Origin: Eumeta japonica
Lineage: Eukaryota > Arthropoda > Insecta > Lepidoptera > Psychidae
Direction of reading: 5' to 3'
Assembly: GCA_005406025.1 (NCBI GenBank)
Contig: BGZK01002085.1
Location: 1 to 64,000 of the forward strand
DNA length: 64,000 nucleotides
The notes below the pieces were generated by a model that saw only the letters and a program-made list of their open reading frames with translations, did not search any database and was not told the origin of the DNA. Shown in pieces: positions 38,701 through 49,306 of this stretch; positions within the stretch are counted from its first letter, which is position 1, and each line of letters begins with the position of its first letter. A program made the position numbers and the translations under genes.

Positions 38701-39959
38701 AATGTCAAGGTTTAGTTATATGTAACAATTAGTGTGTACTTTGTTCATTTTTTGCATGTTTATACTATTCATACAATTTTATGAAACTAGTGATGAGTTG
38801 TACTCGTGAATATGAAGATTTTTAAAAAAAGAAACAAGAATTTGTATCTGATGATGAGTGAGTATTTTTACTATTGGACCGAACTACTACTAAATAAATG
38901 CTAAGAATTACTTCATTAACAAGAAACTTCTTGAGTAAAATAGGCTTCATCTTCATCACAATTCTAAAAATTCTTTTACTCATACAAAACGACACTATCT
39001 CCAATTAATAAAGTAAAACTTTTAATTTGATATTTTGAAATAATATGAGAACGGGGCCAGGATCAAAAGCGAAATCAAAATTGGAACCAACTTAAATCAA
39101 GACCAGGTTCAGAATCGAGAGTGATACAAATTGGTATTACAACAGACCTAGATCGCGAAAACAAAATAACAATCAGGATCATAATTAAATATTGTAATCA
39201 GTTAATATATAAGATGAAGGAATTCTTTCTGTCTACACAGGCGGAAACTATAATCATATAAGAAGAATCAATATATTTTTCAAAGCCGATATTTTTACAC
39301 AAATACAGTTGCCAATTATATAATCAAACTGACAATCGATAAGCGAAACAGTGGATTTAGCTCATTTGGTTACATTTAGGTCGCCATTGAGCTGACGACT
39401 TTTTTATGATGAAAAACCACTGTTTTATTTGAACACCTAAAAAAATTTATATACTTGAGGATAATATAAACGGAATAAGTTTTCATTGAATGTGAACCTG
39501 ATTATTAATGAGTATGTCTCAAAGGGGCGAGTTTAGGAAGGTTTATCCTACAGAAATTTACCTACTCACAATTTTACTTCATGTCTAAAACCTAAATGTT
39601 TCAGAGTAAATAATTCAAAATATAGCAAAAAAACAACTATTGTAAAAAAGAAATATGGAGTTTAAATAATTATCTCTAATGTATTTGTATAGTAAATTTT
39701 ACAATTATGGCATACCAAATGACTACCACTGTATCATACAATGTATATCCAAACAGACATTGGTAATGTGAATAATAATGTACAATTGGTAATGTGAATA
39801 ACAATGCTTACGAAAATGTGCAACTTACCTATATTTCAATTTGGTATGTCCAGGTAAGTCTCTGCTAGAATATTGACGTGATATTGCACTTAAATCCTTT
39901 TCCCCTCTACCTTGGCCGCCCCTCGCTGGATCAAATGTAGGACGAGCTGCAGTTGTCAT
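29655..39959 (-). CDS. Cwc15: Spliceosome-associated protein CWC15 homologue
   Basis: Component of the Prp19/CDC5L-associated part of the catalytic spliceosome in the nucleus. Four exons join in frame to 217 residues, close to the usual length (~230). Order of features: conserved N-terminus [15 protein letters not shown] with [18 protein letters not shown]; basic/charged middle with [28 protein letters not shown]; an acidic Asp/Ser tract; [28 protein letters not shown]; and the hallmark C-terminus [16 protein letters not shown] ... [13 protein letters not shown]. No disruption seen. The start ATG lies 5 bases after a probable acceptor (ttacag at 39965), so a non-coding first exon is expected upstream, position unknown. 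Introns 1 and 2 are loaded with transposon remnants. Confidence 0.97.
30283..30545 (+). repeat. Helitron-associated repeat fragment
   Basis: Reads aatctcaggagctacaaatc then cgatttgac and 'acatagcctgtatattaagg', the same kind of block as at 23570. In Cwc15 intron 3, no coding content. Confidence 0.4.
31447..31551 (-). CDS. Cwc15: Cwc15 coding exon 3
   Basis: 35 codons, [19 protein letters not shown] then [16 protein letters not shown]; acceptor tttttag, donor gtaatg, both phase 0. Confidence 0.97.
31593..32155 (-). repeat. copy of dispersed GGTTCCGTA...GAGTCCGACT repeat
   Basis: Both ends recognisable on the minus strand: the 5' block near 32150 (ccgtatctccaaatg, then aacccttataggatt and a 'gtctgtctgtc' run) and the 3' block near 31600 (agtccgacttggactttgcc). 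Lies just upstream of Cwc15 exon 3 in its intron 2. Confidence 0.55.
32580..32765 (-). repeat. 5' piece of dispersed GGTTCC repeat
   Basis: On the minus strand reads tagggttccgagccaaaatg, then atgtctgtcagtctcttcgt and 'gtatgtcacaggtgttttg', parallel to the start of the 26054 copy. Confidence 0.55.
33000..33600 (+). pseudogene. decayed LINE reverse transcriptase fragment
   Basis: Reading across several frames gives [47 protein letters not shown] and [11 protein letters not shown]. The order matches a non-LTR reverse transcriptase: the thumb-proximal '.DIP.I...E...AL', then the 'YST.DHI....EK..EYN' and 'KAFDS.E' blocks. Heavily broken. Different subfamily from the RTE-like copies elsewhere. 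Confidence 0.6.
33713..34582. mobile_element. TIR element family T1, copy 2 (870 bp)
   Basis: Same termini as copy 1: left tataccgtatagaatcgatc, right (reverse) tatacagaatggaatcgatc, each followed by atgcat and taatctcct/gatctcct blocks. More than twice as long, with a GC-rich interior (33895-34015 and 34380-34450). Short open frames inside show no domain. Confidence 0.75.
34725..34775. repeat. perfect hairpin, 21-bp arms
   Basis: aaaatcataatttagtattat and its exact complement, 9-base loop. In Cwc15 intron 2, 140 bases beyond TIR copy 2. Confidence 0.9.
35254..35800 (+). pseudogene. unidentified ORF with one internal stop, possible captured gene
   Basis: An open frame of 121 codons ends at TAG (35617-35619), but the same frame stays open for about 57 more codons after it, reading [19 protein letters not shown] then [14 protein letters not shown]. 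The first part has a hydrophobic N-terminus ([16 protein letters not shown]) that could be a signal peptide or chance AT-rich sequence, then [19 protein letters not shown] and [20 protein letters not shown]. Composition and codon use are protein-like, unlike flanking intron. I do not recognise the family; a viral or transposon origin is a guess. A small open frame at 34907-35035 ([17 protein letters not shown]...) just upstream may belong to the same insertion. It lies antisense in Cwc15 intron 2. Confidence 0.5.
36184..36463 (-). CDS. Cwc15: Cwc15 coding exon 2
   Basis: Acceptor tttgttgcag; completes the Arg codon and encodes 93 residues, [18 protein letters not shown] to [11 protein letters not shown], including the acidic tract [14 protein letters not shown]. 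Donor gtaagt, phase 0. Confidence 0.97.
36802..37434. mobile_element. pogo/Tigger-like MITE 2
   Basis: 633 bp between TA dinucleotides, with terminal inverted repeats cagttgaacctcgataagtt and (reverse) cagtagaaccttgataactc. Interior repeats of 'aagttatagaggtt' resemble sub-terminal copies of the end. No transposase. Related in design to the element at 23884-24381. Confidence 0.75.
37437..37955 (+). pseudogene. RTE-like LINE 3' fragment
   Basis: Starts within the reverse transcriptase thumb ([17 protein letters not shown] near 37450), then [37 protein letters not shown] and [12 protein letters not shown], ending in an ATT-type simple repeat near 37955. One frameshift near 37625. The fragment abuts MITE 2 directly. 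Confidence 0.8.
38053..38240 (+). pseudogene. mariner transposase C-terminal fragment
   Basis: [20 protein letters not shown], then [19 protein letters not shown] and [11 protein letters not shown] match the last ~60 residues of a mariner transposase of a different subfamily from copies A-C. The rest is absent. Confidence 0.75.
39829..39959 (-). CDS. Cwc15: Cwc15 coding exon 1
   Basis: Residues 1-43 plus two bases (AG of an Arg codon), from MTTAARPTF to HTKLKY; donor gtaagt. Confidence 0.97.
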
Positions 39960-41833
39960 ATTTGCTGTAATGTAATAATATCAGAACATATGTTAAGTAA
40001 TTAAATCACTTGCTTTCAATTCTTTCAACACTGTGATGCTTACAAGAGTATTACGATATGGTAGTGGATGAATCTAAGAGAAGTTAACACGTAATACCAA
40101 TCAATCACCGTTTTATTAGTTATGTATACGATTCAGTTATAAACGAGTGCAAATAATTCATAATTTAAATATTTATCGATAAAATATAAACACTAAAACA
40201 AAGATCCTTCAATTCACAACCTTCCCCACGGCCCACCATACATTTTTAATATTTATATATTCATACTTCTCTATGACCATACTCAGTGTTACCAGATTAC
40301 TGTTATTGTAGTATTTGGCGTTTAATCAATTATCTCCCTGTTTTCTTTTTTATTCTAAATTTATATATATATATTTTAATAGTACATACCAGCTTTGCAC
40401 CATACTAATATTCATTGAAACTATTTTCTTATAATGTTGATGACTGATGAGAATTAATTAAGAAAAAACCAAAATAAGAATGTCTGAAGATATTAAATCC
40501 TAACGCAATTCTGAATCCGAAAAAAAGGCCCGTCATGGAATAACTTTACTTCTTTCTAAAAATTTATCCACACTATGTAACTGAACTATATAGAAATTAG
40601 CGAAGGTTTTGAGATTTTAACTTATCTTTTGAATAAAAGTAATTCGCCAATATTATCGAGTTTTTAAAATACATAAAAAAACAAAAAAATGAGTTCGATT
40701 TTAAACATTCCCCACATTGTGTGAATTAGTAAAGAAACTTTTAGCTTCATAAAAATGGAACATGGAAAAGTCCTTTTAACTATAAGTATAATGTAACTAT
40801 ATTTACAGTTGTCTTAATACTATTTATTTATCACTACCCAAATTATAACAACTACTAAAGATGTACTATATATAAAATCTAAAATAAATAGTTCCTACTA
40901 ATTCAATAAAACAAAAAAAAAAAATATAAAGTTTAACGAAAAAGAAAATAAAAATGTATCGAAAATTGCTAAGGACGAAAGCAAAAACAACTTATCTTAA
41001 GTTTCCTTAATTTAAATAATTTGTAATTATTAATTTTTTTTTTTGTATTAGAAAGGCACAATATATATATATATATTTTATTTGGTTTATTTATATTAAG
41101 AAAGTAAAATTTTTCTTTTTATTTAACGAACAGGAAATCTAATGCTTGGAATTAAACACTCTATGGTTTACTTTTTATTTTTTTTATTGATTAATTGCTG
41201 TTTTTCGTTCTTGAGGAGTTGACAACACTGGTTGGTAACCTTGTTTTGCCTCCATTTCTTAGTTTTTATTCATGCGTTTCTATGCGTTTCTTGAAGAAAA
41301 TATGTATGGAGTGTCGATTTTTTATTACATGTTATTGTAAAATAGTTATTAAGGAATATAGAAAATACAAATACGAACAAAAATATGGTTTATTTCTTTG
41401 TATTTGAGCAAAGTCTTGGAAGGAACAGCTCTCTTAAGTTTAATATGTCATTGTTTATTACTGGATACCTTTTTCAATTAGTTTTCTTTCCTGCCAGTTA
41501 GCAAATTTTATCTACATTCCTAAATTGTCTAACAACGATAGAGTACTAATTCAAACTATGCGAAAAATGAAAATATGTGGCGCCCCGTCGCACTGCGAAA
41601 AAGCGCGGGAAACTGATGGACCGTCGACGGTGGCGCTAGTTTAGTTAAATAACCTTTGACAGTAAAAGTATGGAAGTGATTCCATGTAATTACATATTAA
41701 GGTTTTACGTTGCAATATGTTTATTAGGTGTATTTATGTGTTGGTATGTAATTCTTTAGATTATATATATATTTTTTATATTAGATATTTTTTACTAATT
41801 CCATTCCAAATATATTTGCGTGATCGTCTAAAC

Positions 41834-44535
41834 CAGAGGTTCCCAAACTCTCTTGTTTCATAGACCACTTTCAAAATTTAAGGGGGATCCGGTGGACCCC
41901 CTGCACCTACATCACTGCCAATTTCTAAATCTCGAAAAAAAGTAAAGATTAAATCTATCTATAGAAACTTGCGTTGTGGCTGAGTTTTAACGGCAAATTA
42001 ACAGTTTCAGAAAAAAAAGGCTGTTTGATAGGGTTAATTATTTAATAATAAAGTCGACTAAGCAAATTTTCAATTGATTGTGCTGTAAGTGGATGTCAAA
42101 ACAGTAAAGTTGACCAATCGAAAAAGGGACTATCCAACTTTACCTTTGTTGAAATCTACAGTGACTCACAGCACAAGAACCAATTAGTTCTCACAAATTT
42201 TATTTAGAAAACGTCCCTTTCGGAGTGGTAAAAAGAAATGTAGTATATTTCCTAGTGTTGTAGGTATTTATTTAAATATATAAATTATTAGACTATTAAT
42301 TATTATTGTTATAACAGTCGTAATATAATTAAAATCAAACACTTATAACGTAATGTAATTTCTACAACGGTAATTACAAAAAAAATATAATTGTAATGAG
42401 AGGGATGTACTTGATGGATTGACAGCAAATTATCAATATTTGGCTTGAGTTTTGTAAGGAATAACAGTAAATCTCCCCTTTCTGTGATATTCAATCTGCT
42501 CCTTTTTTTTTTTAATAAGTTTTTAACGGCACTAAAACTTTTTTCGACGAGATATGAGGAGGGAAACGCTATCACAAGCTTTTGTGCAATTCCCCACAGT
42601 CCAGGATATTTTTCGAGTATTTCTGCCTGCAGCCAAAATTTTTGATACCCTCTTTTAAATGTAAATCTCAGCTCCTCATTAGTGCTAAGCTCGAGTAGCT
42701 CCTCTTGTACAATTATATTCTCCACTTCCTTTTCATCAAATGGATTTATGATCCATGGTGGTATTTCCATCTACAGAATATCTTCAAATCTGAATTTAAA
42801 ACCATCATGCAGAGCAATCAAATATTGAACGTATGTCTGAATATCTTCATCAGTTCCGGTTGTTCCTCCGTTGCGATCGGTCGCCTTCGGTCCAGTCCCC
42901 TGAGCCACCCGTTTAGTTTAGTGTGTTACTGCGTGTCAGTGTTCCTTCGAGCCGCGTTCCGTAGTGTCGGGCTCCGCGTGTGTATGAGTGTGTGGGGTGC
43001 CACGCAGTGTAAGCCGCGCGGCAGCAGTTAAGCCACGGGCGTCCGTCCCGGCGACAAGCTCCGCCTACCCTGCCGTCTGCACGTCGAGCCCGCACACGGT
43101 TTCTGCGCCTAGGGAGCGCTCCCGTAGTTTTCGCACTCCAGATACCGATCGCTATTTTAGTTATTACGCGTGTTTTTACGCGCGTAAATGGTTTTTCCAT
43201 TAACTTCGTGAGTGCGACCGCATGTTAACCAGCAGCGGCCCTTGGGGGACGGGCTGCGCTCAGCGTCACGGTTAGCGGTCTTACTTTGTTAGTGATAGTT
43301 AATCCATTCCGAATTTAAATTCAGTTATGTTACGTTACGTTTTCACGTAACGTTTATACGTCATTTTTGAATTTTAATTTTAAATTCAGGGATTCAAGGG
43401 CATAACGCCCTCAACCGGAACCGTTAGTTTTATAACCGCCTTTCGCGGTTTTTTGCCACCCCCTCCACTATTCGCTTTTTCAAGCGTCTTCTATTTTAAT
43501 ATTTATTATACTCGTTAATAGGTAGTTTAGTTATTTTTGCCTCTTCCTGGGGCAACACATTCACCCGGACGTTATTATTACGTCGTGGTAACCTGGAAGG
43601 GTTTCCTGATCTTCGCGCCGTTGGCACTCTCTAGTGCCTTCTGGCCGCTCAGATGAGGTCTGAATAGCCTACGGGCTAAAGGCAAGCGCCTTAATGCTTC
43701 AGGGTTTTTTTTAGTCCGTGAGAGTCGGACACACCCCGTGCGTCCGGGCGCACGGACTGACCATAATGGATTTTTGCCCTCCTTGCCCTTCGCACGGGCA
43801 GAAATACAAAAAAAACTTTATCAAAGCATTCTACCTGCGACAAGTTTGAAAACTGTGAAAATTCGCGCCGACCAATATTTTCCTTCATAAAAATTTCAAT
43901 TTATCAAGAAAACCTGAAATTACACTCTTTATTTTTATTAAATTAAGGCTGTCCCTTTGTAATTGTAAGTTGAGGTCATTAAATTTTTTGAACAAATCTA
44001 TCAAGTACGCGATGTCTGTTTTAAAATTGATCAAGTTTTTTTTTTAATCAGGATTTTTTCCTTCCAAAAACTCTAAAACTGAGTCAAAAGGTAAATAAAA
44101 TCTTGATAAACATGCACCTTTCGACAATCAGCGTACTTCGGTATGTAACAGCAATCGTTGGGAGTCTTCATCATTTTCATCGCACAATTGTGCAAATAAA
44201 CGCGTATTCAATGCATTGCTTCTTTATTTGTTAACTACATTAATCACAAATTGAAGCCATTGGTGCAATCTATCACTCAAATTTTTCGCTACTAGATGTT
44301 TTCGGTGGATAACACAGTGAATCGCAATTACCTCTGGTATAATTCTTGTAAGATGGCTTATAAACCCACGATATCGCCCGACCATGGCAGGAACTCCATC
44401 TATTGCCACCGAAATAACGTTTGTGAAGTAGAGACATCAAAAGTAGAGATGTGAACACAGTATGAATTACGCAGGGGCGGATCTTTAATTTTTGGAGCCC
44501 TGGGCTAATAATACTTAGGGGCCTACTAATCATTC
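41834..44535 (-). mobile_element. hAT transposon (ZBED5/SCAND3-like transposase), broken
   Basis: The left terminus cagaggttcccaaactctct is a typical hAT end. On the minus strand the transposase reads VAIDGVPAMVGRYRGF, IAIHCVIHRKHLVAKNLSD and LQFVINVVNK (44220-44430), SNALNTRLFAQLCDENDED, LHTEVR and CLSRFYLPFDSVLEFL (44090-44210), then EDIQTYVQYLIALHDGFKF (42780-42850). The hAT C-terminal dimerisation block is SSYLVEKSFSAVKNLL then RSRLNITERGDLLLF (42460-42575). Several stops and frameshifts. A 963-bp insertion splits it at 42853-43815. The right terminus was not found. Confidence 0.8.
42853..43815 (+). mobile_element. LINE-derived non-autonomous insertion in the hAT element
   Basis: Begins gttccggttgttcctccgtt and ends in an A-run (aaatacaaaaaaaa). 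It is flanked by cttcatca (42845-42852) and ctttatca (43816-43823), an 8-base target duplication with one mismatch. Removing it rejoins the hAT reading VECFD to EDIQTYV. No reverse transcriptase. The 3' part (agtccgtgagagtcggacac, then gtgcgtccgggcgcacgg) looks like a Jockey-group 3' UTR and the 5' part like a LINE promoter region, so I infer an ORF-less deletion derivative mobilised in trans. Confidence 0.65.
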
Positions 44536-44999
44536 AGCTAATTGTCATTTTGTCAAGAAACTGTTTCTTATAGTGAAGTACTGGTGGTTAAAAACTAAAT
44601 TTCTTGCAGCGTTTCCTAAAAACCTTTTTTTTGATAAGAAAACACTAGGATTTTTTTTATTCAAAACAACACAAGACGATCTAAGTCGAGTTTTTGGTAA
44701 AATCGTGTTTGTTTTTGAAAATACCTTTTTTTTGATAATATAGATAATGAAACAAAAAAGAAAATGGTATAGAATTGTTCACATCATCACACAATACAGA
44801 GAAACTAGATTCGTCAGATAACAGTCAAATAGAAATTTCTAAGAAAGCTGAAATATCTCGCTTAGATATTCCTAAATCATTCAATTAAGGATTGAAATAG
44901 TTTGTTAATGTGCATTCTATCGATTTTCTTTTTTAATTTAAACTAAATATGACCTGGATGGAAAAAAATACGAAAACTAGTAAGAAGATATTAATCATA

Positions 45000-45190
45000 A
45001 GGACTGTTTGGAAACCATAACTAACTTGTCAGTTGTGAACGATGTTTCAGAGCGAGGTGTGAAATTAGTGCGATAGTACAATGATTTGTTCAAAAAATGA
45101 AGAAAAGAAGCAATTCATCATTCAAACCTTAGATAATTATAGAAGTAAAAGTATTAAAAATACAAAAGAAAGCATCATGTGAAAAAAAAT
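45000..45190 (+). pseudogene. small coding remnant of unknown repeat-associated protein
   Basis: Reads DCLETITNLSVVNDVSERGV then KLVR and, after a stop, YNDLFKK. The 'NDV(A/S)ERG(V/I)KL' motif recalls uncharacterised, transposon-like proteins that are repeated in many animal genomes. No domain name is justified. Confidence 0.3.
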
Positions 45191-45688
45191 TTTGAGTTTT
45201 ATTTTCTTTTCGATTCCAGAATTGCTTAAATTTTAGACAAAATAGTATTTGTCAGAAAAAATATAAAATAAAACATGTTTTTTTTTGTTTTCTTCTTGCG
45301 GCGAGGAGGAGGTAAAAATGTCTATCCCGCACACCCTCGCGCCCGTACGCGTGGTTAGTGTGAGACTGAAACCCACTAAAAAATTCCTCCTGAAAGTGAA
45401 GTAATTGGGTCCGCTAAGCTATTTAGTCGGTCGAGACGAGTCGGATGACAAGTCAGACGACTTTGATAGCTTCACCGAGTGCGGCCGGACGGCACATGCG
45501 GGTGCCGACAGCGCGTGACATGCGCTATGGACGACGCCTGGAGGGAGTCGTCTTGGCATAGGATGTCGCAGGAAACCGTCACGGGTTGGTTCCCTTCCCT
45601 CCTGGCCGGCCGGAGGCGGTTAGCGGCGGCCGGGTGGAGTAAGGGAGCTTAGGTCGATAACCTGACTAACGGATAGACCTACTCTCAG

Positions 45689-46035
45689 TCAGTCATGCGT
45701 GTCGTTGACGTCATTAAGGGTTTCAACTGCCACTGTAAGAGCGTCAGGTGGATCGGTAAGTACGTTCCGTGGCCTACGGATAAGGTGGGTGGGACGCGGC
45801 GGTTGATAGTCAACCGCCGCGCGAAGGAGCGCATTGGGATGTGATCCCGCGATGTCGAAGAATCGCTTCGATGCGTCCTTCATATATTTGGAAATAATGG
45901 GGAGTTATAAGTCCCTATGGAGAGTTGAATTACGAACACACCAATGTGCATCCGTTGCGGCTCTACAGAATTTATTCTGTATTACCTGTAGTCTATGTAG
46001 TACTTTCGGAGCGGCGTGAGCGAAGACGGGAGACG
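45689..46035 (-). pseudogene. LINE ORF2 C-terminal tail
   Basis: HASPVFAHAAPKVLHRLQVI, NKFCRAATDAHWCVRNSTLH, then ISKYMKDASKRFFDIAGSHP and NALLRAAVDYQPPRPTHLIR, ending NDVNDTHD and stop. One internal stop (HRDL*LP). This is the normal end of Jockey ORF2 and shows that only the centre of the RT is deleted, not its 3' end. Confidence 0.8.
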
Positions 46036-46046
46036 CATGCTGGGAG

Positions 46047-47620
46047 CTACAGACCGCTCAGGAGGCTGATCGGTCTGTAGCTAGCAGGGAGGTCGCGTGG
46101 TTTCCCTGGATTGTGGATGCCTATAACCTCCGCCTCCTTCCAGGCGGGAGGAAAATAGCAGTTTTTTAGGCACGCGTTAAAAGTCGCGTCCAGTAAACTT
46201 AACAACGGTATAGAAAAGCATTTGATTGCTTTATTACTAATACCATCGAGGCCCGGTGCCTTTCTGGTGTTAAGTGATTTCACTAGCGTTTGGACTTCGC
46301 TGAGTGAGACGGGAGCCAGATCGTCTTTAGGTTCGAGGGAGGTTTTTAAGAGAACCTCTTCCTCGATGCGACTGATATGAGCGATGTCGTGCGGAGGGGA
46401 AGCGTGGAGCATTGAGTCTCTATAGAGTCTGCAAGGTACTCTGCTATCTCCACGTCGTGTATGGCCACTGATTTATCAGGTTTTTGAGTGGGGGTATAGG
46501 GGTATATCCCTCGGTTTTGAGCGCTTTGGTAACTGCCCAAAACGCTTTGTGGGATGGTTTAATTCTCTCCATGAGGTCGCTCCAATTCATATTTCGGAAT
46601 TCCCGAACGCGAGCTTTTACTTCGCGTTGGAGAGCTCGTGCTCTGGATCTATACTCGGGAGTGGGATATGCGCTCGCGCGGCGCAAAGCTGCGTTTTTTG
46701 CTCTTATCAATTCGAGAAAATCGGGCGGAAACTCCCGGCGATCCGAGGATGCCGGAACTTCCCGCTCGCTCTCCTCGACCACTGTTCTGACGTGGTTGGT
46801 AAGAGCACCTATGGCAAAGTCAATCTCGTCTGTAGACGCGATGTCATTGGGAATGCTATTGAGGTTTGGAGTGTCGATTTCCTCATGCGCAGTCGACACT
46901 CTTTTCCAATTAGTAATTTTACGGATGGGAATAGGACTCCCGCCGTCGGGAGGTCCCATTTTTATATAACCGGCCAGTGGTCAGACGTGAGACCGTGTAT
47001 TGTCTCAATACTATTGAAATTAAGTGCAACTCCTTTCGTGAGTGCGATATCTATCGTCAAGGGTCTATGTGTGACGACATGGGGAAAACATGTCGACGTA
47101 GAGGGCGCGATGATTCCGAAGTCTAGTCTGTCCTCGAGTTCGTCGAGTTTATTTTCGTTATAATTATTAGATGGGCAGCCCCATTTTATGTTTTTACAAT
47201 TGAAATCACCGAAGAGGATGACGGCATCCCCTAAGGCAAAGAGGGCTCTTAGATCGCGCCGGAGCAGCCGTTTTGGAAACGGGAGATAGACCAAGACTAT
47301 GACGAGTGTACTATGGTCCGTCATAGCGAGTCTACAACCCGTGGCTTCCATATTTGTAAGTGGAGGAATATTAATAGGGCCGCAATGTAGGGAGCGTCTG
47401 CAGCATAGAGCGTTACCCCCCTTATTACTGTATGTCCTGTCCGTTCGTAGTTGGACATAGCCTGAGATGCAGCAGGCTTTAGGCCTATTCGGTTTAAGAT
47501 ATGTTTCTTGTACGAGAGCGATATCGATGCTGTTCTCCGACATACATTTTTAACTCTAAAACGTTCGAAGTTAGACCGCAAGCGTTGAATGATAATAATC
47601 TAATATTTTTGGTTTGAGGC
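46047..47620 (-). pseudogene. LINE ORF2, endonuclease and N-terminal reverse transcriptase
   Basis: Starts around LLSFNACGL. Endonuclease motifs are visible: IALVQETYLKP, VILFGDFNCKN and GLTSDHWPVI, holding the expected Glu, Asp-Asn and Asp-His residues. After a frameshift near 46960 come the linker and RT blocks KAPGLDGISNKAIKC, FPPAWKEAEVI and SYRPISLLSGL. The frame then stops, at a deletion of the palm with its catalytic aspartates. Confidence 0.8.
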
Positions 47621-47772
47621 GCCCAACTGAGGGAGGAGCTGCTACCCGAGTGCAGACATTTATATGGACTCTAATTTAACCATCAGGTGATGGTATCTGA
47701 CGAGAACCATGAGTTTCTCTTCGACGTTACTGCACGCTCAAATCTCGGGCGAATTCCGAAATCTCCGAGCTC

Positions 47773-49306
47773 TTAACGGCGCGAAGGATGGACATCACCG
47801 TTTGGATGTCGTCTCCAAACGATGAGGTGCCCGCGGTCGCGAAGCGGGGACGACACGGGTGGCTCGCGGCGGACAGCCTCTCCGGACGGTCCCGGAGCGG
47901 CCCTCGGTAGCAGTGGGCTTTGGTTTACCCATGGGTTGGAGGCAGGGCGAGAGGCGGTAGCCGGGGGGGTTGGTTTATTTCCCGCAAGATCGGGGAAGTT
48001 ATTTAGATCCCGAGGCGGAGCTATGGGCCTACTTTTAGGCCTATTGGGATTAGGCCTATTATGAGAAATAAATTTAGGGGCTTTCAGACATCCCCTATAG
48101 TTGGCCGTATGCTGCTGGAGACAATTCACGCAGGAGGGTTTCTCTCCTGACTCACGAGTACGCGGGCACTCTCTGGTCCAATGTGAGACCAAACATTTCA
48201 CGCAGCGCGGATCCGCATGACAGTTGGCGGCCGCGTGGCCGTACAACTGGCAGCGGTGGCATTGCCCTGGACCTCCTTTCTTGTGCGGGGCCTCTACTCG
48301 GATACTCAAGAGGCCACACATCATATTCAGATTATTGAAAATATTCTTGGCTTCCTCGTTCCTGGGAAGGACGGCGAGAAGTAGCCATAATGGTGAGCCG
48401 CCTCTGCGGCAAAGTCTGTGCACCGAGTGCACAGGGAAGCCCTGGCCGCAGAGGTCGGCTTGGATTTCGTCTACCGGGAAGTCGGTAGGAATGCCGCGGA
48501 TAACGGCCTTTAGTTTACGCTCCTCCTCGAGTGCGTACGTATGAAATTGGATTTTGAAGTCCACGAGATATTTGTTGAGACTGCGGAAAGTCTCAACATC
48601 TGGGCAGTGAATTTTAATGCCGTCGTCGGCGGTGCGGACGGCTTTACTGTAGTTTATCCGCAGACGGGTGCAATCTGCGGATATTTGGAAGAAGTTAGCG
48701 CCTTTGCGCAAGAAAATGAGTGGAGGCAGTTTAGGCCTAGAAGGTGCGGTGGGCTTGGCACCCGTCCTAGGAGCGGTTTTGACGGTCACCGCCTGCGTGG
48801 AAGCGGAGATTAGATTTCGGGTTGACTCAACAGGGGCCGGTACTCGTAGTCTGAGTCTGTTGGACCACGGCGGGGGAGGGCTTTGCATCATTTGCACGGG
48901 GTGTGGGCTCCGATGATGGGTCTATGTCCATCTCCGGCTGGTCGCGAGCCATCTTCACTTTTTTGAGCGCTTTTCTTAGCGCTCGTTTATTTTTACTATG
49001 TAAATGTAAATGAGGTGTTACTGTTTTTGGACTCGCTGTCCGAACCGACGACTGTGCTGTCGGAGCACGTCGACAATGAGCTCGCCTGGCGTTTATTTTT
49101 GTTTTTATTCGTCTTCATTGGTGATGTTGCGCGGCTCGAGACGGGGGTCACTCTCGCCATTAGTTTTTTTACTACGTCCTGAGGCGCTTCGTATCCTATT
49201 TCGGACAGCGCTTTGGTTAGGACCTGTTGTATGAATTCTAACGTGATGGGAGTTTTGGGGCCAAACCCTCCCGCCCCAGGGGGGAGCAGGGGGAATCTTG
49301 GTCCAT
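47773..49306 (-). pseudogene. LINE ORF1 (Gag-like, zinc-knuckle RNA-binding protein)
   Basis: The intact stretch from 48897 has 374 codons; the start (MDQDSPCSPLGREGL at 49306) is in another frame, so at least two frameshifts separate them. Key motifs near residues 215-270: CHRCQLYGHAAANC (CX2CX4HX4C), CVKCLVSHWTREC and CVNCLQQHTANYRGC, the usual nucleic-acid-binding knuckles of Jockey-clade ORF1. Upstream 'RGIPTDFPVDEI' and 'KGGPGQCHRC' fit the ORF1 middle region. Proline-rich C-terminus. Confidence 0.8.

Noticed and set aside
38820..39004. Open frames of about 60 codons in AT-rich intron DNA, as at many other places
   Set aside because: Length is within chance for this composition and no domain or splice signal supports them.
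46484..47163. Long plus-strand open frames of 161 and 204 codons
   Set aside because: Antisense to the LINE ORF2 endonuclease and RT regions, which carry the real motifs.
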